From Thermosipho affectus (lineage in GTDB: Bacteria > Thermotogota > Thermotogae > Thermotogales > Fervidobacteriaceae), in the NCBI RefSeq assembly GCF_001990485.1, contig NZ_LBFC01000022.1, positions 186,001 to 250,000 of the forward strand: 64,000 bases of DNA, given 5' to 3'. Both the position numbers and the translations under genes were made by a program. The notes beneath the pieces were generated by a model. The model saw only the letters and a program-made list of their open reading frames with translations. It ran no database searches and was not told the DNA's origin. This document shows, piece by piece, positions 38,830 through 51,956 of the stretch (positions are counted from its first letter, which is position 1; each line of letters opens with the position of its first letter).

Positions 38830-40503
38830 ATGTTTTTACCCACTACAAAATATGATATGGAAAAATTAGGGTGGAAATATTTAGATATAATATTAATTAC
38901 GGGGGATGCCTATATTGATCATCCCTCAATAGGTGTTTCTTTGTTGGGGCGTTATCTTGTTTCAAAGGGATTTAAAGTAGGGATTATTGGGCAACCTGAC
39001 GTAAAGGATGATAGAGATGTGACGAGGTTGGGAAGACCTCGTTTATTTTTTGGGATAACCGGTGGAAATGTTGATTCAATGGTTGCAAATTATACGGCAT
39101 CTATGAAGAAAAGAAAAAAAGATGATTATACTCCAGAAAAACTTGGCAATAAAAGACCAGATAGGGCGGTAATAGTGTATTCAAATTTAGTTAGAAGGTT
39201 TTTTAAGGGCATGCCAATTGTAATCGGTGGTATTGAAGCAAGTTTAAGAAGATTTGCACATTATGACTGGTGGTCTGATAAACTTAGAAAATCTATATTG
39301 TTAGATGCAAAAGCGGATCTTTTGGTATACGGAATGGGCGAAAAGGCGATTTTGGAGATTGCAAAGTGTTTGCAAAAATATGGGGATACAAGTAAATGTA
39401 ACGATATCAGGGGGGTAGTTTGGTGGACGTCAAAAAGGGTTGAAAAAGCAATTGAAATTTCCTCTTATGAGGAAATATTGAATGATAAATTGAAATATAA
39501 TGAGGCATTTAAAAAGATTAGTTTTTTAACTGATCCAAATAGGGATATTTTAATTGTTCAAAAGCAAGACAATAGATATGTTGTGCAAAATCCACCTCAG
39601 TTTCCTTTAGATAGAAATGAATTTGATAATTTGTATTTGTTACCTTTTGAAAGGGAAGTTCATCCTTTTTATTTAAAGAATGGGAAGGTCAAAGCTATTG
39701 AAACAGTTAGATTTTCCATTACTACTGTTAGAGGTTGTTATGGTATGTGTGCATTTTGCGCACTAACCCAGCATCAAACAACGCATGTTATTTCTAGAAG
39801 TAAAGAGTCAATTTTGGAAGAGGTGAAGATTTTAAGAAAAATGAAAAATTTTAGGGGAACAATTTTTGATGTTGGTGGTCCTACAGCAAATATGTATGGA
39901 GCTCAGTGTAATATTCGTGCTTTAAAAGGACAGTGTAATAGATTTTGTCTTTTTAAGGAACCTTGTAAAAACTCATTAGTTGATCATAGTAAATTGTTGG
40001 ATTTGTTATATACTATAAAAGAGGTAGATGGAGTGAAAAATGTTTTTATTTCATCTGGAATAAGACATGATTTGGTTTTGGAAGATAAAAAATACGGTGA
40101 AATTTTTATTAGAGAGCTTCCAAAATTCACCCCCGGGCAATTGAAGCTGGCACCGGAACACTCTCATGAAAATGTTTTAAAGATTATGAGAAAACCGAAT
40201 ATTAATAAGTTTTTGGAATTTAAAAGGAAATATGAAAGTAACTCCAAGAAAAAATATGTAGTTGCTTATTTTATTGTTGGTCATCCTGGAGAATCTTTTA
40301 AAGAAAATAGTCATTTGAAAAGATTTATTAGAGAAAAATTGGGATATAGACCTCAGCAAATTCAAATCTTTACACCTACACCTGGTACCTTAAGCACGGC
40401 TATATATTTTACTGGTGTTGATCCGTATACAAATGAAAAAATATTTGTTGAAAGGAAATTGAGTAAACGTAATCAGATGAAGAAAAATATTATTCACATG
40501 TGA
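38830..40503 (+). CDS. YgiQ family radical SAM protein
   Basis: A 557-aa member of the YgiQ family. The N-terminal YIDHPSIGVSLLGRYL and IGGIEASLRRFAHYD blocks belong to the cobalamin-binding-like domain, and TTVRGCYGMCAFCALTQHQ is the CxxxCxxC cluster site. The reaction is unknown. The C-terminus is shorter than in proteobacterial YgiQ, which carry an extra tail. ATG follows the rsgA stop immediately, behind GGAGGG. Confidence 0.9.
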   Translation: MFLPTTKYDMEKLGWKYLDIILITGDAYIDHPSIGVSLLGRYLVSKGFKVGIIGQPDVKDDRDVTRLGRPRLFFGITGGNVDSMVANYTASMKKRKKDDYTPEKLGNKRPDRAVIVYSNLVRRFFKGMPIVIGGIEASLRRFAHYDWWSDKLRKSILLDAKADLLVYGMGEKAILEIAKCLQKYGDTSKCNDIRGVVWWTSKRVEKAIEISSYEEILNDKLKYNEAFKKISFLTDPNRDILIVQKQDNRYVVQNPPQFPLDRNEFDNLYLLPFEREVHPFYLKNGKVKAIETVRFSITTVRGCYGMCAFCALTQHQTTHVISRSKESILEEVKILRKMKNFRGTIFDVGGPTANMYGAQCNIRALKGQCNRFCLFKEPCKNSLVDHSKLLDLLYTIKEVDGVKNVFISSGIRHDLVLEDKKYGEIFIRELPKFTPGQLKLAPEHSHENVLKIMRKPNINKFLEFKRKYESNSKKKYVVAYFIVGHPGESFKENSHLKRFIREKLGYRPQQIQIFTPTPGTLSTAIYFTGVDPYTNEKIFVERKLSKRNQMKKNIIHM

Positions 40504-40532
40504 TATAATCTTTTATGGAGGTGGGTTATAGA

Positions 40533-41825
40533 ATGGAAGATCCTTTAAGTTATTTTTGGTCATTTATATTTTTGATATTTTTGTTGTATTTGTCGTCTGT
40601 TTTTTCCGCTTCAGAAACAGCTTTAACATCTGTAAGTAGATTGAAATTAAGGGAGTCTTTGAGAAAAGGTGATATGAAAGAGGAAGAAAATGAATTACAT
40701 CTTTTTAATAAGTTACTTACCGTTATTTTGATTATGAATAATTTGGTAAATATTTTGGCTTCATCCGTTGCAACTTTGTTGGTTGTTGGTCTATTTGAAA
40801 ATATACTTCCGAGTAGTGTTTCTGCGCTTTTAAGTACTTTAGTCTTAACCTTTTTTATACTTATCTTTGGTGAAATTACTCCTAAGATATACGCACGACA
40901 AAACAATGAGAAAATTTTTAATAAGATGATTAAAGTGCTTTTATTCCTTTCAAAAGTTTTTTCTCCTATAATTAAAATGTTAGTGGGAATTTCAAATTTT
41001 GTTATAAAGTTAATTGGTGGAAAATTGGTAGAAGAAGCGCCATTTATTACAACTGAAGATATTTTAATGTATGTGGAAGTTGGAATGGAAGAAGGAACTT
41101 TACGCCATGAGGAAAGTTTTATGTTAAAAAGGACTTTGGAAATGGAAGAGTCAATGGTTAAAGAAATTATGATTCCCCGAGTGGATATCATAGCAATTGA
41201 GGAATCTGAGACATTGGATAAAGTAATGGAGATTATAAAGGAAGAAGAATATTCAAGAATTCCTGTTTATAAAGAAACTATAGATAATATTGTGGGAATT
41301 TGTTATGCAAAGGATGTTCTTGTTTTTATTAGTGAGAGAGGAACGGATGTTTCAACCAAAGTAAAAGTAAAAGAACTTATGAGGGAACCTTTGTTTGTTC
41401 CAGAAACAATGAAAGTTTCTGAACTTTTGAAAATTTTTAAGGAACAAAAAATACATATGGCAATAGTGGTAGATGAGTATGGAGGAACAGCAGGTCTTGT
41501 AACGATGGAAGATATATTGGAAGAAATTTTTGGTGAAATAATGGATGAATATGATCAAAATGAAAATATTGGTATAAAAAGGCTTGAAAATGGGGCATAT
41601 ATAGTTGATGCGACAGTGCCAATAAATGATTTGGAAAGGGAATTGGGTGTTGACTTTCCTGAAACGGATTACGAAACACTGGCCGGTTATATATTAGAGC
41701 ATCTTCAAAGAATTCCAAAGGTTGGTGAAGAAATTCTTATCGATGGTTTTTCGTTTAAGATTATTGCAGCATCTAAGAACCGAATTGAAAAAGTTTTAGT
41801 AAAGGTGGTGGAAAAAAATGAGTAA
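40533..41825 (+). CDS. CNNM/CorC-type membrane protein with CBS domains
   Basis: A 430-aa protein with an N-terminal DUF21 transmembrane domain (about 1-195), two CBS repeats (about 210-330; MIPRVDIIAIEE and MREPLFVPETMKV) and a C-terminal CorC_HlyC domain (RLENGAYIVDATVPINDLEREL). Family members export magnesium or control its transport. I use ATG 40533, 8 nt after GGAGGTGGG; the upstream ATG at 40515 is part of that site. Confidence 0.9.
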   Translation: MEDPLSYFWSFIFLIFLLYLSSVFSASETALTSVSRLKLRESLRKGDMKEEENELHLFNKLLTVILIMNNLVNILASSVATLLVVGLFENILPSSVSALLSTLVLTFFILIFGEITPKIYARQNNEKIFNKMIKVLLFLSKVFSPIIKMLVGISNFVIKLIGGKLVEEAPFITTEDILMYVEVGMEEGTLRHEESFMLKRTLEMEESMVKEIMIPRVDIIAIEESETLDKVMEIIKEEEYSRIPVYKETIDNIVGICYAKDVLVFISERGTDVSTKVKVKELMREPLFVPETMKVSELLKIFKEQKIHMAIVVDEYGGTAGLVTMEDILEEIFGEIMDEYDQNENIGIKRLENGAYIVDATVPINDLERELGVDFPETDYETLAGYILEHLQRIPKVGEEILIDGFSFKIIAASKNRIEKVLVKVVEKNE

Positions 41826-42207
41826 TAAGTTAATTGCATTGGCAAAAGATGCAATGAAAAGAGCTTATGCACCTTATTCCAGTTTTAAGGTAGGAGCGGC
41901 ACTGTTGACAAAAACTGGTAAAGTCTTTACGGGTTCAAATGTGGAAAACGCTTCTTATGGATTAACGTGTTGCGCTGAGCGTATAGCCATTTTTAAAGCT
42001 GTAAGTGAAGGTGAAAAAGAATTTGATACATTAGTTGTAGTTGGAGATACAGAAGATCCAATATCACCATGTGGTGCTTGTAGACAGGTTATGGCTGAAT
42101 TTGGAGACTTCAAAGTTATTTTAGTTGGAAAAAATGGTGCAGTAAAGGAAACAACTGTGGGGGAATTGTTGCCCGATTATTTTAAAAAGGAGCATTTGAA
42201 CAAATGA
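41818..42207 (+). CDS. cdd: Cytidine deaminase
   Basis: A 129-aa tetrameric-type cytidine deaminase for pyrimidine salvage. Zinc ligands and catalytic Glu are in TCCAERIA and SPCGACRQV. The N-terminal APYSSFKVGAAL is also typical. The start overlaps the CorC-type gene by 8 nt and follows GGTGG. The stop overlaps recN (ATGA). Confidence 0.95.
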   Translation: MSNKLIALAKDAMKRAYAPYSSFKVGAALLTKTGKVFTGSNVENASYGLTCCAERIAIFKAVSEGEKEFDTLVVVGDTEDPISPCGACRQVMAEFGDFKVILVGKNGAVKETTVGELLPDYFKKEHLNK

Positions 42208-43727
42208 ACAGGGCACAGATTGTCTCCGTGCATTTACATGATTATTTGTATTTTAGAGATATTGATATATTTTTTGATTCAGGACTGAATGTTATAACTG
42301 GGGAGACTGGTGTTGGAAAAAGTTTAATATTAGATGTATTTGGGATTTTGTTGGGGATTGCTAATGGAAGAGTGGATAGTTATAACGCAGAGATGGTAAT
42401 GGATATTCCTGTAGATTATCCTGAATATGACGTTTTTTCCGGAGAGAATGTTTTTTCTATAACAAAGAAAGGGAATAGAACTGTTTTTAAAATTAATGGG
42501 AAAGTTTTTCCAAAAAAGATTGTAAGTAAATTACTCTCGGAATTTATAACTTTGCACAGACAAAATTCACATATAAAGATTTTAGAACCAAATTTTATTT
42601 TAAATTTTCTAGATGAAACTTCAAATAATTTTGAAGATTTGAAGAAATATAGAGAGTATTTTGAAAGATATAAAAAAATTCGAAAATTATTAACCGAAGA
42701 ATCGTTAAGTGATTTAAGGGAAAACTTGGCGGAATTAGAAGAAAAAATAATTGAAATTGAAAAGATTAGTCCCTCAATAGAAGAAGAAGAGAAGTTGAAG
42801 AGAGAATATGATATTGCTTTGAAAGCACAAGAAACTATTGAAAAGTATAATTATATATTAAATTCAAGTGAGGAAATTACGGAAAAGCTCTGGGAAATAA
42901 AAAAGATGTTGAATGAAAAACATGAAGAATCTTTGAATACCGCGTTAGATATAATAGAAACTTTAAAGTTGGATTTGCAGAAAGAAATTGATGAAATAGA
43001 AAGCTACGATATAAAGGAACTGGAAGAAAGAATATGGGATTATAACCTTTTAAAGAGAAAGTATGGACCTACAATAGAAGATGTAATAGATAATTATGAG
43101 AACTTTATAAAAGATTCTAAAAAATTAAAAGAAAGAATTAAAATTTTAGAAAATTCAAATAATGAACTTGAGCAAGTTTTAAATAAAATGAGGAAATATG
43201 CAAGTTTGTTGTCGGAAAGTAGAAAAAATGCTGCAAAGAAAGTTTTGGAAAGGTTTTATAGACATTCAAGAGATTTGAATTTGTCTTTTGAATTGAAATT
43301 TCAATTTGAAAATGTGGATTTTAATTATTTTGGAATGGATAAAGTAGAATTACTCGGTAGTGCAATAAAGGGAGAAAAATTAAAACCGGTAAAGAATATA
43401 GCATCGGGTGGAGAGTTGTCAAGACTTATGCTTGCTTTGGAACTTTCCGTTGTTTCAGATGGGATTTTGATTTTTGACGAAATTGATGCGGGAATTAGTG
43501 GTATTACTGGGAATAAACTTGCAGAAAAGTTGAAAGAAGTTTCTAAAAATTATCAAGTAATTGTAGTGACGCACTTACCACAAGTTGCAATTAAGGCTGA
43601 TAAACACTTTGTTGTGAATAAAACAGATAACGGAGGGAAAGTTTGTGAATTGGATGAAGAAAAAAGAGCGCAAGAGATAAAAAGAATGTTAGGTTCCGAT
43701 GCTGTTTTAAAGTTTATTGAGGAGTGA
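42204..43727 (+). CDS. recN: DNA repair protein RecN
   Basis: An SMC-like ATPase for double-strand break repair. The 507-aa protein has Walker A GETGVGKSLILD near residue 35, a coiled coil (about 150-350), signature ASGGELSRLMLALEL and Walker B ILIFDEIDAGISG. It is about 40-50 residues shorter than most RecN, mainly in the coiled coil and the region after Walker A. Confidence 0.93.
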   Translation: MNRAQIVSVHLHDYLYFRDIDIFFDSGLNVITGETGVGKSLILDVFGILLGIANGRVDSYNAEMVMDIPVDYPEYDVFSGENVFSITKKGNRTVFKINGKVFPKKIVSKLLSEFITLHRQNSHIKILEPNFILNFLDETSNNFEDLKKYREYFERYKKIRKLLTEESLSDLRENLAELEEKIIEIEKISPSIEEEEKLKREYDIALKAQETIEKYNYILNSSEEITEKLWEIKKMLNEKHEESLNTALDIIETLKLDLQKEIDEIESYDIKELEERIWDYNLLKRKYGPTIEDVIDNYENFIKDSKKLKERIKILENSNNELEQVLNKMRKYASLLSESRKNAAKKVLERFYRHSRDLNLSFELKFQFENVDFNYFGMDKVELLGSAIKGEKLKPVKNIASGGELSRLMLALELSVVSDGILIFDEIDAGISGITGNKLAEKLKEVSKNYQVIVVTHLPQVAIKADKHFVVNKTDNGGKVCELDEEKRAQEIKRMLGSDAVLKFIEE

Positions 43728-43732
43728 TGTTC

Positions 43733-46529
<2,797 letters not shown>

Positions 46530-46533
<4 letters not shown>

Positions 46534-46547
46534 GGCTTATGCCTCAC
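46530..46547. terminator. Hairpin across the converging stops
   Basis: GTGAGGC and GCCTCAC form a 7-bp stem with a TTAT loop over both stop codons (46533 and 46537). T-rich but imperfect tracts follow on both sides. It probably serves as a weak shared terminator. Confidence 0.5.
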
Positions 46548-48651
46548 TTATTTCAAAATCAATCTGCATTCTAGTTTTGTTAGCATTTACAACTTTTGCC
46601 CTTAATTTATCTCCTATTTTGTACACTTTTCCTGTATGTTGACCAATTAAGATACTTTTTTCGGGATCATATAAGAAATAATCATCCAGTGTAGAAACAT
46701 GAATTAATCCTGATATGTTTTTATCTATTATTTCTACGAACATTCCAAATTTTGTGACGGAAGTTACAACTACATCGAAAACTTCACCAATGTGATTTGA
46801 TATATAGTCAATTTTTTTCAAGGCAATATAATCCCACTCAGCTTCATCTGCTATTCTCTCTCTTTTACTTGAATGTATGGCAACTTTTGATAGCTTCTCA
46901 TTTAATTTTTTGAGTTGCTTTTTTGATATTTTTTTGTTGTCAGTTAAGAATTTTTTAATAAGTCTGTGGACAATAAGATCTGGATATCTCCTTATCGGAG
47001 AGGTAAAATGTGTGTATGCATATGAGGCAAGTCCAAAATGTCCAATGTTTGTAGCTGAATAGATTGCACGTTTCATTGAACGGACAAGGAGTTTTTCTAT
47101 ACTCCCCCTTAATGGATGTCCTTCGGTTTTTTCGAGTAATGTTTGTAATACTTTGGGTTGTATCTTTTTTGGAACTTTAAATTCTATCCCTAAAGCTGCT
47201 AAATAATTTTTTAATTGGATAATTGTATCTGGATCAGGTTGTTCATGTACTCTATATACAAATGGCAAATCAAGATGATGAAAAATTTCTGCGATGGTTT
47301 CATTTGCTTTTATCATAAATTCTTCTATGATAACTTCTGCTTCTCCCCTTTTCCTTGGGATAATATCGACTGCGTGCCCTTTTTCATCTAGAATAATCTT
47401 AACTTCTCCACCTTCTATGTCTAAAATTGCCCCTCTTTCTTTTCGAGCTTTTCTTAAAATATCTTTTAATTCTTTCATTAGCAATAATTCTTTTCTTAAG
47501 TCTCCAATTTTTTTTATTGCTTCTTCTTTTCCTTCGAAAAGAGCGTTTACATCGTCGTATACAAGTCTTCTATTGCTTCTTATTACTCCTTTTGTAACTT
47601 CAAAATCAACTACTTTACCATCTTTGTTGATTTCCATTGTTAACGACATTACCAAACGATCTTCGCCTTGGACCAAACTACAAATTCCATGTGATAATTT
47701 AAAAGGTAACATTGGAATGACTCTATCTATTAAATAAATACTTGTTCCGCGTTTAAACGCTTCTTTGTCTAGAAAGCTATCTTCTTTTACATAGTGTGAA
47801 ACATCTGCAATATGTACTCCAAGTAGGTAGTTTCCATTTTTTAATTTTTTTACACTTACAGCATCATCAAAATCCTTTGCATCTGGTCCATCAATTGTTA
47901 CTACTAATTCATTTCTAAAATCTTTTCTATTTTTAATGTCTCTTGAAAAGACTTTATCAGGAATTTTTGATGCTTCTTGCATAACTTCGTTTGGAAAAGA
48001 TATATTTATGTCATGTTTTACGATTACAGTTGGAAAATCAGTTGCAGGATCATCGGCATAACCTAATACTTCTACAATTTTTGCAACGGGATTTTTCGTA
48101 GGGGTAGGATATTTTAAAATCTTCCCTACTACTTTTTGACCAGGTTTTGCATTATTAAAAAATTCTATGGGGATATAAAAATCATATTGAATTTTTGGAT
48201 CATCTGGGATTAAAAATGCAGCTCTTCCAATAGGTTGAAATGTTCCCACTACCTTTTTTAACCCGTGATCAATTATTTTTATTACTCTTCCTTCAGGTAT
48301 GTCATACCATTTTCCCTCTATTTCTACTATTACCTTGTCTTTATGTATAGCTCTCCCTGCTTTTTCGGCGGGAATAGCAATTTCTTCTCCGGATTCTGTC
48401 CAAACAAATGCCATTGTACCATTTCTTGTGAATTCTATAGTACCAATGACCATATTTTTGCTTATTGGTTTGTATCTTCCTTTACTGTCTTTGAATAATT
48501 TTCCTTCGTATAAAAGATCATTTAGTATTTTTCTTAGTTCTTTTTTTTCTGTTTTATTTTTTAAGCCTAGTGCTTTATATAATTCTTTTTGAAGCATAGG
48601 TTTATAATTTTTTGAATTTATAAAATTTAATACTTTTCTTTTGGTAATCAT
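46537..48651 (-). CDS. rnr: Ribonuclease R
   Basis: A 704-aa 3'-5' exoribonuclease of the RNB family. N-terminal winged helix (1-70), cold-shock domains, RNB core with DGPDAKDFDDAVS, and a C-terminal S1 domain (GEVFDVVVTSVTKFGMFVEI). It degrades structured RNA and tRNA/rRNA rejects. ATG 48651 follows GGAG. Last gene of the minus operon. Confidence 0.95.
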   Translation of the reverse strand: MITKRKVLNFINSKNYKPMLQKELYKALGLKNKTEKKELRKILNDLLYEGKLFKDSKGRYKPISKNMVIGTIEFTRNGTMAFVWTESGEEIAIPAEKAGRAIHKDKVIVEIEGKWYDIPEGRVIKIIDHGLKKVVGTFQPIGRAAFLIPDDPKIQYDFYIPIEFFNNAKPGQKVVGKILKYPTPTKNPVAKIVEVLGYADDPATDFPTVIVKHDINISFPNEVMQEASKIPDKVFSRDIKNRKDFRNELVVTIDGPDAKDFDDAVSVKKLKNGNYLLGVHIADVSHYVKEDSFLDKEAFKRGTSIYLIDRVIPMLPFKLSHGICSLVQGEDRLVMSLTMEINKDGKVVDFEVTKGVIRSNRRLVYDDVNALFEGKEEAIKKIGDLRKELLLMKELKDILRKARKERGAILDIEGGEVKIILDEKGHAVDIIPRKRGEAEVIIEEFMIKANETIAEIFHHLDLPFVYRVHEQPDPDTIIQLKNYLAALGIEFKVPKKIQPKVLQTLLEKTEGHPLRGSIEKLLVRSMKRAIYSATNIGHFGLASYAYTHFTSPIRRYPDLIVHRLIKKFLTDNKKISKKQLKKLNEKLSKVAIHSSKRERIADEAEWDYIALKKIDYISNHIGEVFDVVVTSVTKFGMFVEIIDKNISGLIHVSTLDDYFLYDPEKSILIGQHTGKVYKIGDKLRAKVVNANKTRMQIDFEISEA

Positions 48652-48655
48652 TTCT

Positions 48656-49906
48656 TCACTCCTTTATCTTTCTAATGATTGAAACATAAAATGGTGTTAG
48701 AGTTTCATCTGGATAAAATAGCGCTCCATAGCCATCCCATATATATTTTATACCAAATTGTTCTAATTGGTTTCTTATATCCAAAAATTCACCGAGAGAT
48801 TTTAGTTGATTTACAGTATTTTTGTTTTCCTCGATAGTTACTGTACATGTAGAATAAACCATTAATCCATGTTTTTTTAGATTTTTCCATAAATTTGATA
48901 TGATCTTTTGTTGAATTTTGGAAAGTTTCTGGAAATTTTCCTTAGATTGTCTTCTTAAAACCTCTGGATTTCTTCTTGCTGTTCCTAGACTGCTGCAGGG
49001 TACATCAACAAAGATTTTATCAAAAAAGTCATTTAATTTTATTTTTTGAGCATCGTAATTTAAGATTTTTTTTGGTTTTAAATTTAATCTTTTGAATTGT
49101 TCTTCTAGGATTTTTATCCTTTCTTTTTCGATATCGTTTACATATAAGTTTACATCTTGCAGTTCTAAAATATGTGTGGCTTTTCCACCTGGAGCAGCAC
49201 ATGCATCTAAAACATATTCATCTTTTTTGAAGTCTACAAGTAAAGGTATTATCTGTGATGATTCACTTTGATATGTAATTAGACCTTTTTTGTATTCTTC
49301 AAATTCCCATGGATTTTTTTCAATTTTTTCAAAGACTATTCCTACAGGAGAATGGGAGGTAAATGATGAATTGCTTATTTTTATATTGTCTCTTTCTATC
49401 TTTTTAATATTTACCCTTGCAGTAGTTTTGAGGGGTTTTTGATTTAATTCTAACATTTTAATTATATAATCTATTGGCAAAAAGCTTTTCCAATATTCAA
49501 CTAACCATTTTGGATGGGAGAATTTTAAGTGTATTTCTTTTGGTTCTATATATCCAATTTTTGATATTTTTCTTAAAACAGCATTGACAAGTCCTTTGAA
49601 TGACTTTTTTTCAACCAAATCCACCATTTCATTTACAATTAAATAATTTGGTTTATTTGTGAATAATATTTGAAAAGTTCCCATTCTTAAGATAGTTCGA
49701 ATTGACGGAGGTATCTCTTTGTTTTTCAAAAAAGAATTTATTATCCAATCTAGATAATCTTGATATCTTAAAACGCCAAATATCAAGTTTTTAAAAAAAG
49801 CTTTCTCCTCCACATAGGAGAAAGCACTATAAAATTCAGTGGAGAATATTCCCGACTTAAACTTTTTTCTTAATAGTCTGTATGCAATGATTAAATCACT
49901 TTTCAA
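48656..49906 (-). CDS. rsmB: 16S rRNA m5C967 methyltransferase RsmB
   Basis: A 416-aa protein with an N-terminal NusB-like RNA-binding domain (1-135) and a methyltransferase domain: DACAAPGGKATHI for SAM, VDVPCSSLGTARRNPE with a catalytic Cys, and YSTCTV with the second Cys. TTG 49906 overlaps the YugP-type gene stop (TTGA) and follows GGAGGAAAC. Confidence 0.94.
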   Translation of the reverse strand: MKSDLIIAYRLLRKKFKSGIFSTEFYSAFSYVEEKAFFKNLIFGVLRYQDYLDWIINSFLKNKEIPPSIRTILRMGTFQILFTNKPNYLIVNEMVDLVEKKSFKGLVNAVLRKISKIGYIEPKEIHLKFSHPKWLVEYWKSFLPIDYIIKMLELNQKPLKTTARVNIKKIERDNIKISNSSFTSHSPVGIVFEKIEKNPWEFEEYKKGLITYQSESSQIIPLLVDFKKDEYVLDACAAPGGKATHILELQDVNLYVNDIEKERIKILEEQFKRLNLKPKKILNYDAQKIKLNDFFDKIFVDVPCSSLGTARRNPEVLRRQSKENFQKLSKIQQKIISNLWKNLKKHGLMVYSTCTVTIEENKNTVNQLKSLGEFLDIRNQLEQFGIKYIWDGYGALFYPDETLTPFYVSIIRKIKE

Positions 49907-50595
49907 TCTCTGTTTCCTCCTAGAAATCCTGCAATTAGTAACATTCTTAGAAGTTGTAAAAATGCCATTAACGTACTTGCAACATAAGTCATAGCTGCTG
50001 CACCTAGTACACTTTTTACACCAGATAGTTCATTTTTTGGCATCATTAAGTTGCTTTCCAAAATCTTAACGGCCCTTCTGCTTGCGTCAAATTCTACAGG
50101 AAGAGTAATTAATGAGAATATAACCGCTAATGAGAATAAGAGAATTCCAATTCTTACCAATGCCATATTCATAAAGATAAATCCAAGTATAAATAAGATC
50201 CATGAAAGATTTGAAGAAAAGGATACAACTGGAGCAATACTATTTCTCAAAATTAATGGCACATATTTTCTTGCGTGTTGGATTGCATGACCAATTTCAT
50301 GTGCAACTACTCCGAGTGCAGCTACAGAATTTGAATTGTATGTGGCATCGGATAGTCTAACAACTTTTTTTATTGGATCATAGTGATCTGTTAAATTTCC
50401 AGGAACTCTTTCTACTTTTACATTATAAATCCCTGAAGATTCCAACATAAATTTTGCAAGTTCAGCACCTGTCATATTTAGGCTAGATGGAATTCTAGAG
50501 TATTTTGAAAATCTTTCTTGAACGTACATTTGCGCAATAAGTGCCAAAAGGATACCAGGTATTAGAATTATAAAGGTTGGGTCAAAGAAAAACAC
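49903..50595 (-). CDS. YugP-family zinc metallopeptidase
   Basis: A 230-aa membrane-embedded protease with an N-terminal helix, the zinc site HEIGHAIQH near residue 96, two more hydrophobic helices (about 130-165) and EFDASRRA providing a third ligand. Function is unknown; it often sits next to rsmB in Clostridia, as it does here. GTG 50595 follows GGAGGTG. Confidence 0.88.
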   Translation of the reverse strand: MFFFDPTFIILIPGILLALIAQMYVQERFSKYSRIPSSLNMTGAELAKFMLESSGIYNVKVERVPGNLTDHYDPIKKVVRLSDATYNSNSVAALGVVAHEIGHAIQHARKYVPLILRNSIAPVVSFSSNLSWILFILGFIFMNMALVRIGILLFSLAVIFSLITLPVEFDASRRAVKILESNLMMPKNELSGVKSVLGAAAMTYVASTLMAFLQLLRMLLIAGFLGGNRD

Positions 50596-50599
50596 CTTT

Positions 50600-51259
50600 T
50601 CACCTCCAATTTATTGTATAGCCCACTCCTCTAATAGTTTTTATTAAATCCGGTGATATTTTTTTTCTTAGATAGTTTATATATACTTCAACTATATTTT
50701 CAGAACCTTCATACGAAATTCCCCAAACTGCGTTTAAAATTTCTTCTTTTGAAACTGTCCTATTTGAATTTTTAACAAGATAAAAAAGTAAATCAAACTC
50801 TGTTTTAGAAAGATTTACAGGTTTTGATTTGTGTAATACTTCTCGTTTTTGTAAGTTTATTTTTAGTTCTCCTATTTTAATTTCTTTTTCAAAAGTTATT
50901 CCTTTTCTCCTTGCAAGTGCTTTGGTTCTTGCAAACAATTCTTCAAAATCGAAAGGTTTTACTACATAATCGTCTGCACCACTTTCAAATCCTTCTAATT
51001 TATCTTTTTTTTGAGAAAGAGCTGTTAGCATTATTATACCAGCTGTTGGATCCATTTTTCTTATTTTTTTGGCAACTTCTGTACCATCTATATCTGGCAG
51101 CATAACATCCAAAATTACGACATCAGGTTTGAATTTATCATACAAAAGTATGGCATCTTCACCAAATTCACAAGTTTTAACTGTACAATTTTCGTGTTTA
51201 TATTCTAATTCTAATAATCTTCTTAATTTCTCATCATCTTCAACTATTAATATCTTCAT
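50600..51259 (-). CDS. OmpR-family response regulator
   Basis: A 219-aa regulator. The receiver has the acidic pocket EDD (7-9), phospho-accepting D51 in ILDVMLPD, and K near KPFDFEELF; the C-terminal winged helix is LSKTEFDLLFYL to YINYLRKKI with RGVGYT. I use ATG 51259, behind GAGGTG; the frame is open to 51295 but lies in the upstream gene. No kinase is adjacent, so it is an orphan here. Confidence 0.92.
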   Translation of the reverse strand: MKILIVEDDEKLRRLLELEYKHENCTVKTCEFGEDAILLYDKFKPDVVILDVMLPDIDGTEVAKKIRKMDPTAGIIMLTALSQKKDKLEGFESGADDYVVKPFDFEELFARTKALARRKGITFEKEIKIGELKINLQKREVLHKSKPVNLSKTEFDLLFYLVKNSNRTVSKEEILNAVWGISYEGSENIVEVYINYLRKKISPDLIKTIRGVGYTINWR

Positions 51260-51956
51260 TTTTTCTAAACACCTCGTATAATAATATTCCAGCACTTACA
51301 GATACATTTAAAGATTCTACTTTATTTTTCATGGGAATTGAAATCAAATCGTCGCATTTATTTTTTACATTTTCTCTAATGCCACTTCCTTCGTTTCCCA
51401 ATACTAAAGCTACGGGTTTTTTTAGATCTACTTTATGATACGCTTTTCCTTCCATTGCAGCACCATATACCCATACACCTAACTTTTTTATTTTTTCTAT
51501 AAATCTTGAAAGGTTTGTTACTTGAACTATATTTGTTTTAAATATTGTTCCTACAGAAACTTTCACAACAGCTGGTGTTACCTTTACTGAGTTGTTTTTT
51601 GGTATTACTATTGCATCAACACCAGTTGCAACAGAAGTCCTAATGATTGCACCAAAATTATGTGGATCTTGTATTTGATCTAGAATAACAATAAATGGGT
51701 TGGTTATTTCTTCGATTATTAATTCATCTTTATATTCAAACTTCCCAATGTCGATTACAACCCCTTGGTGTTTTTTTTCATTTGAAATCCTTTCTAGTAT
51801 TTTATCATTAGCTATTGTATATGGCATGTTTCTTTGTTTGACACTTTCGATTAATTTTTCTAAATCTCTTGATTTTGAATTTGAAAAGTAAACCATTTTT
51901 ACAGATACATCATTTTCCAATATTTCTTTTAGAACATTTCTACCATATACTTTCAC
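51240..51956 (-). CDS. rlmB: TrmH/SpoU-family 23S rRNA methyltransferase (RlmB-type)
   Basis: A 238-aa SPOUT enzyme. N-terminal L30e-like RNA-binding part (VYGRNVLKEIL), then three SpoU motifs: DQIQDPHNFGAIIRT, LVLGNEGSGI and IPMKNKVESLNVSVSAGI. It probably methylates 23S G2251; another target is possible. GTG 51956 follows AAGGAG and overlaps the mazG stop (GTGA). Confidence 0.88.
   Translation of the reverse strand: MKVYGRNVLKEILENDVSVKMVYFSNSKSRDLEKLIESVKQRNMPYTIANDKILERISNEKKHQGVVIDIGKFEYKDELIIEEITNPFIVILDQIQDPHNFGAIIRTSVATGVDAIVIPKNNSVKVTPAVVKVSVGTIFKTNIVQVTNLSRFIEKIKKLGVWVYGAAMEGKAYHKVDLKKPVALVLGNEGSGIRENVKNKCDDLISIPMKNKVESLNVSVSAGILLYEVFRKNEDINS

Noticed and set aside
40515-40532. Upstream ATG for the CorC-type gene
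   Set aside because: This ATG is the start of the ATGGAGGTGGG that serves as the ribosome binding site for ATG 40533.
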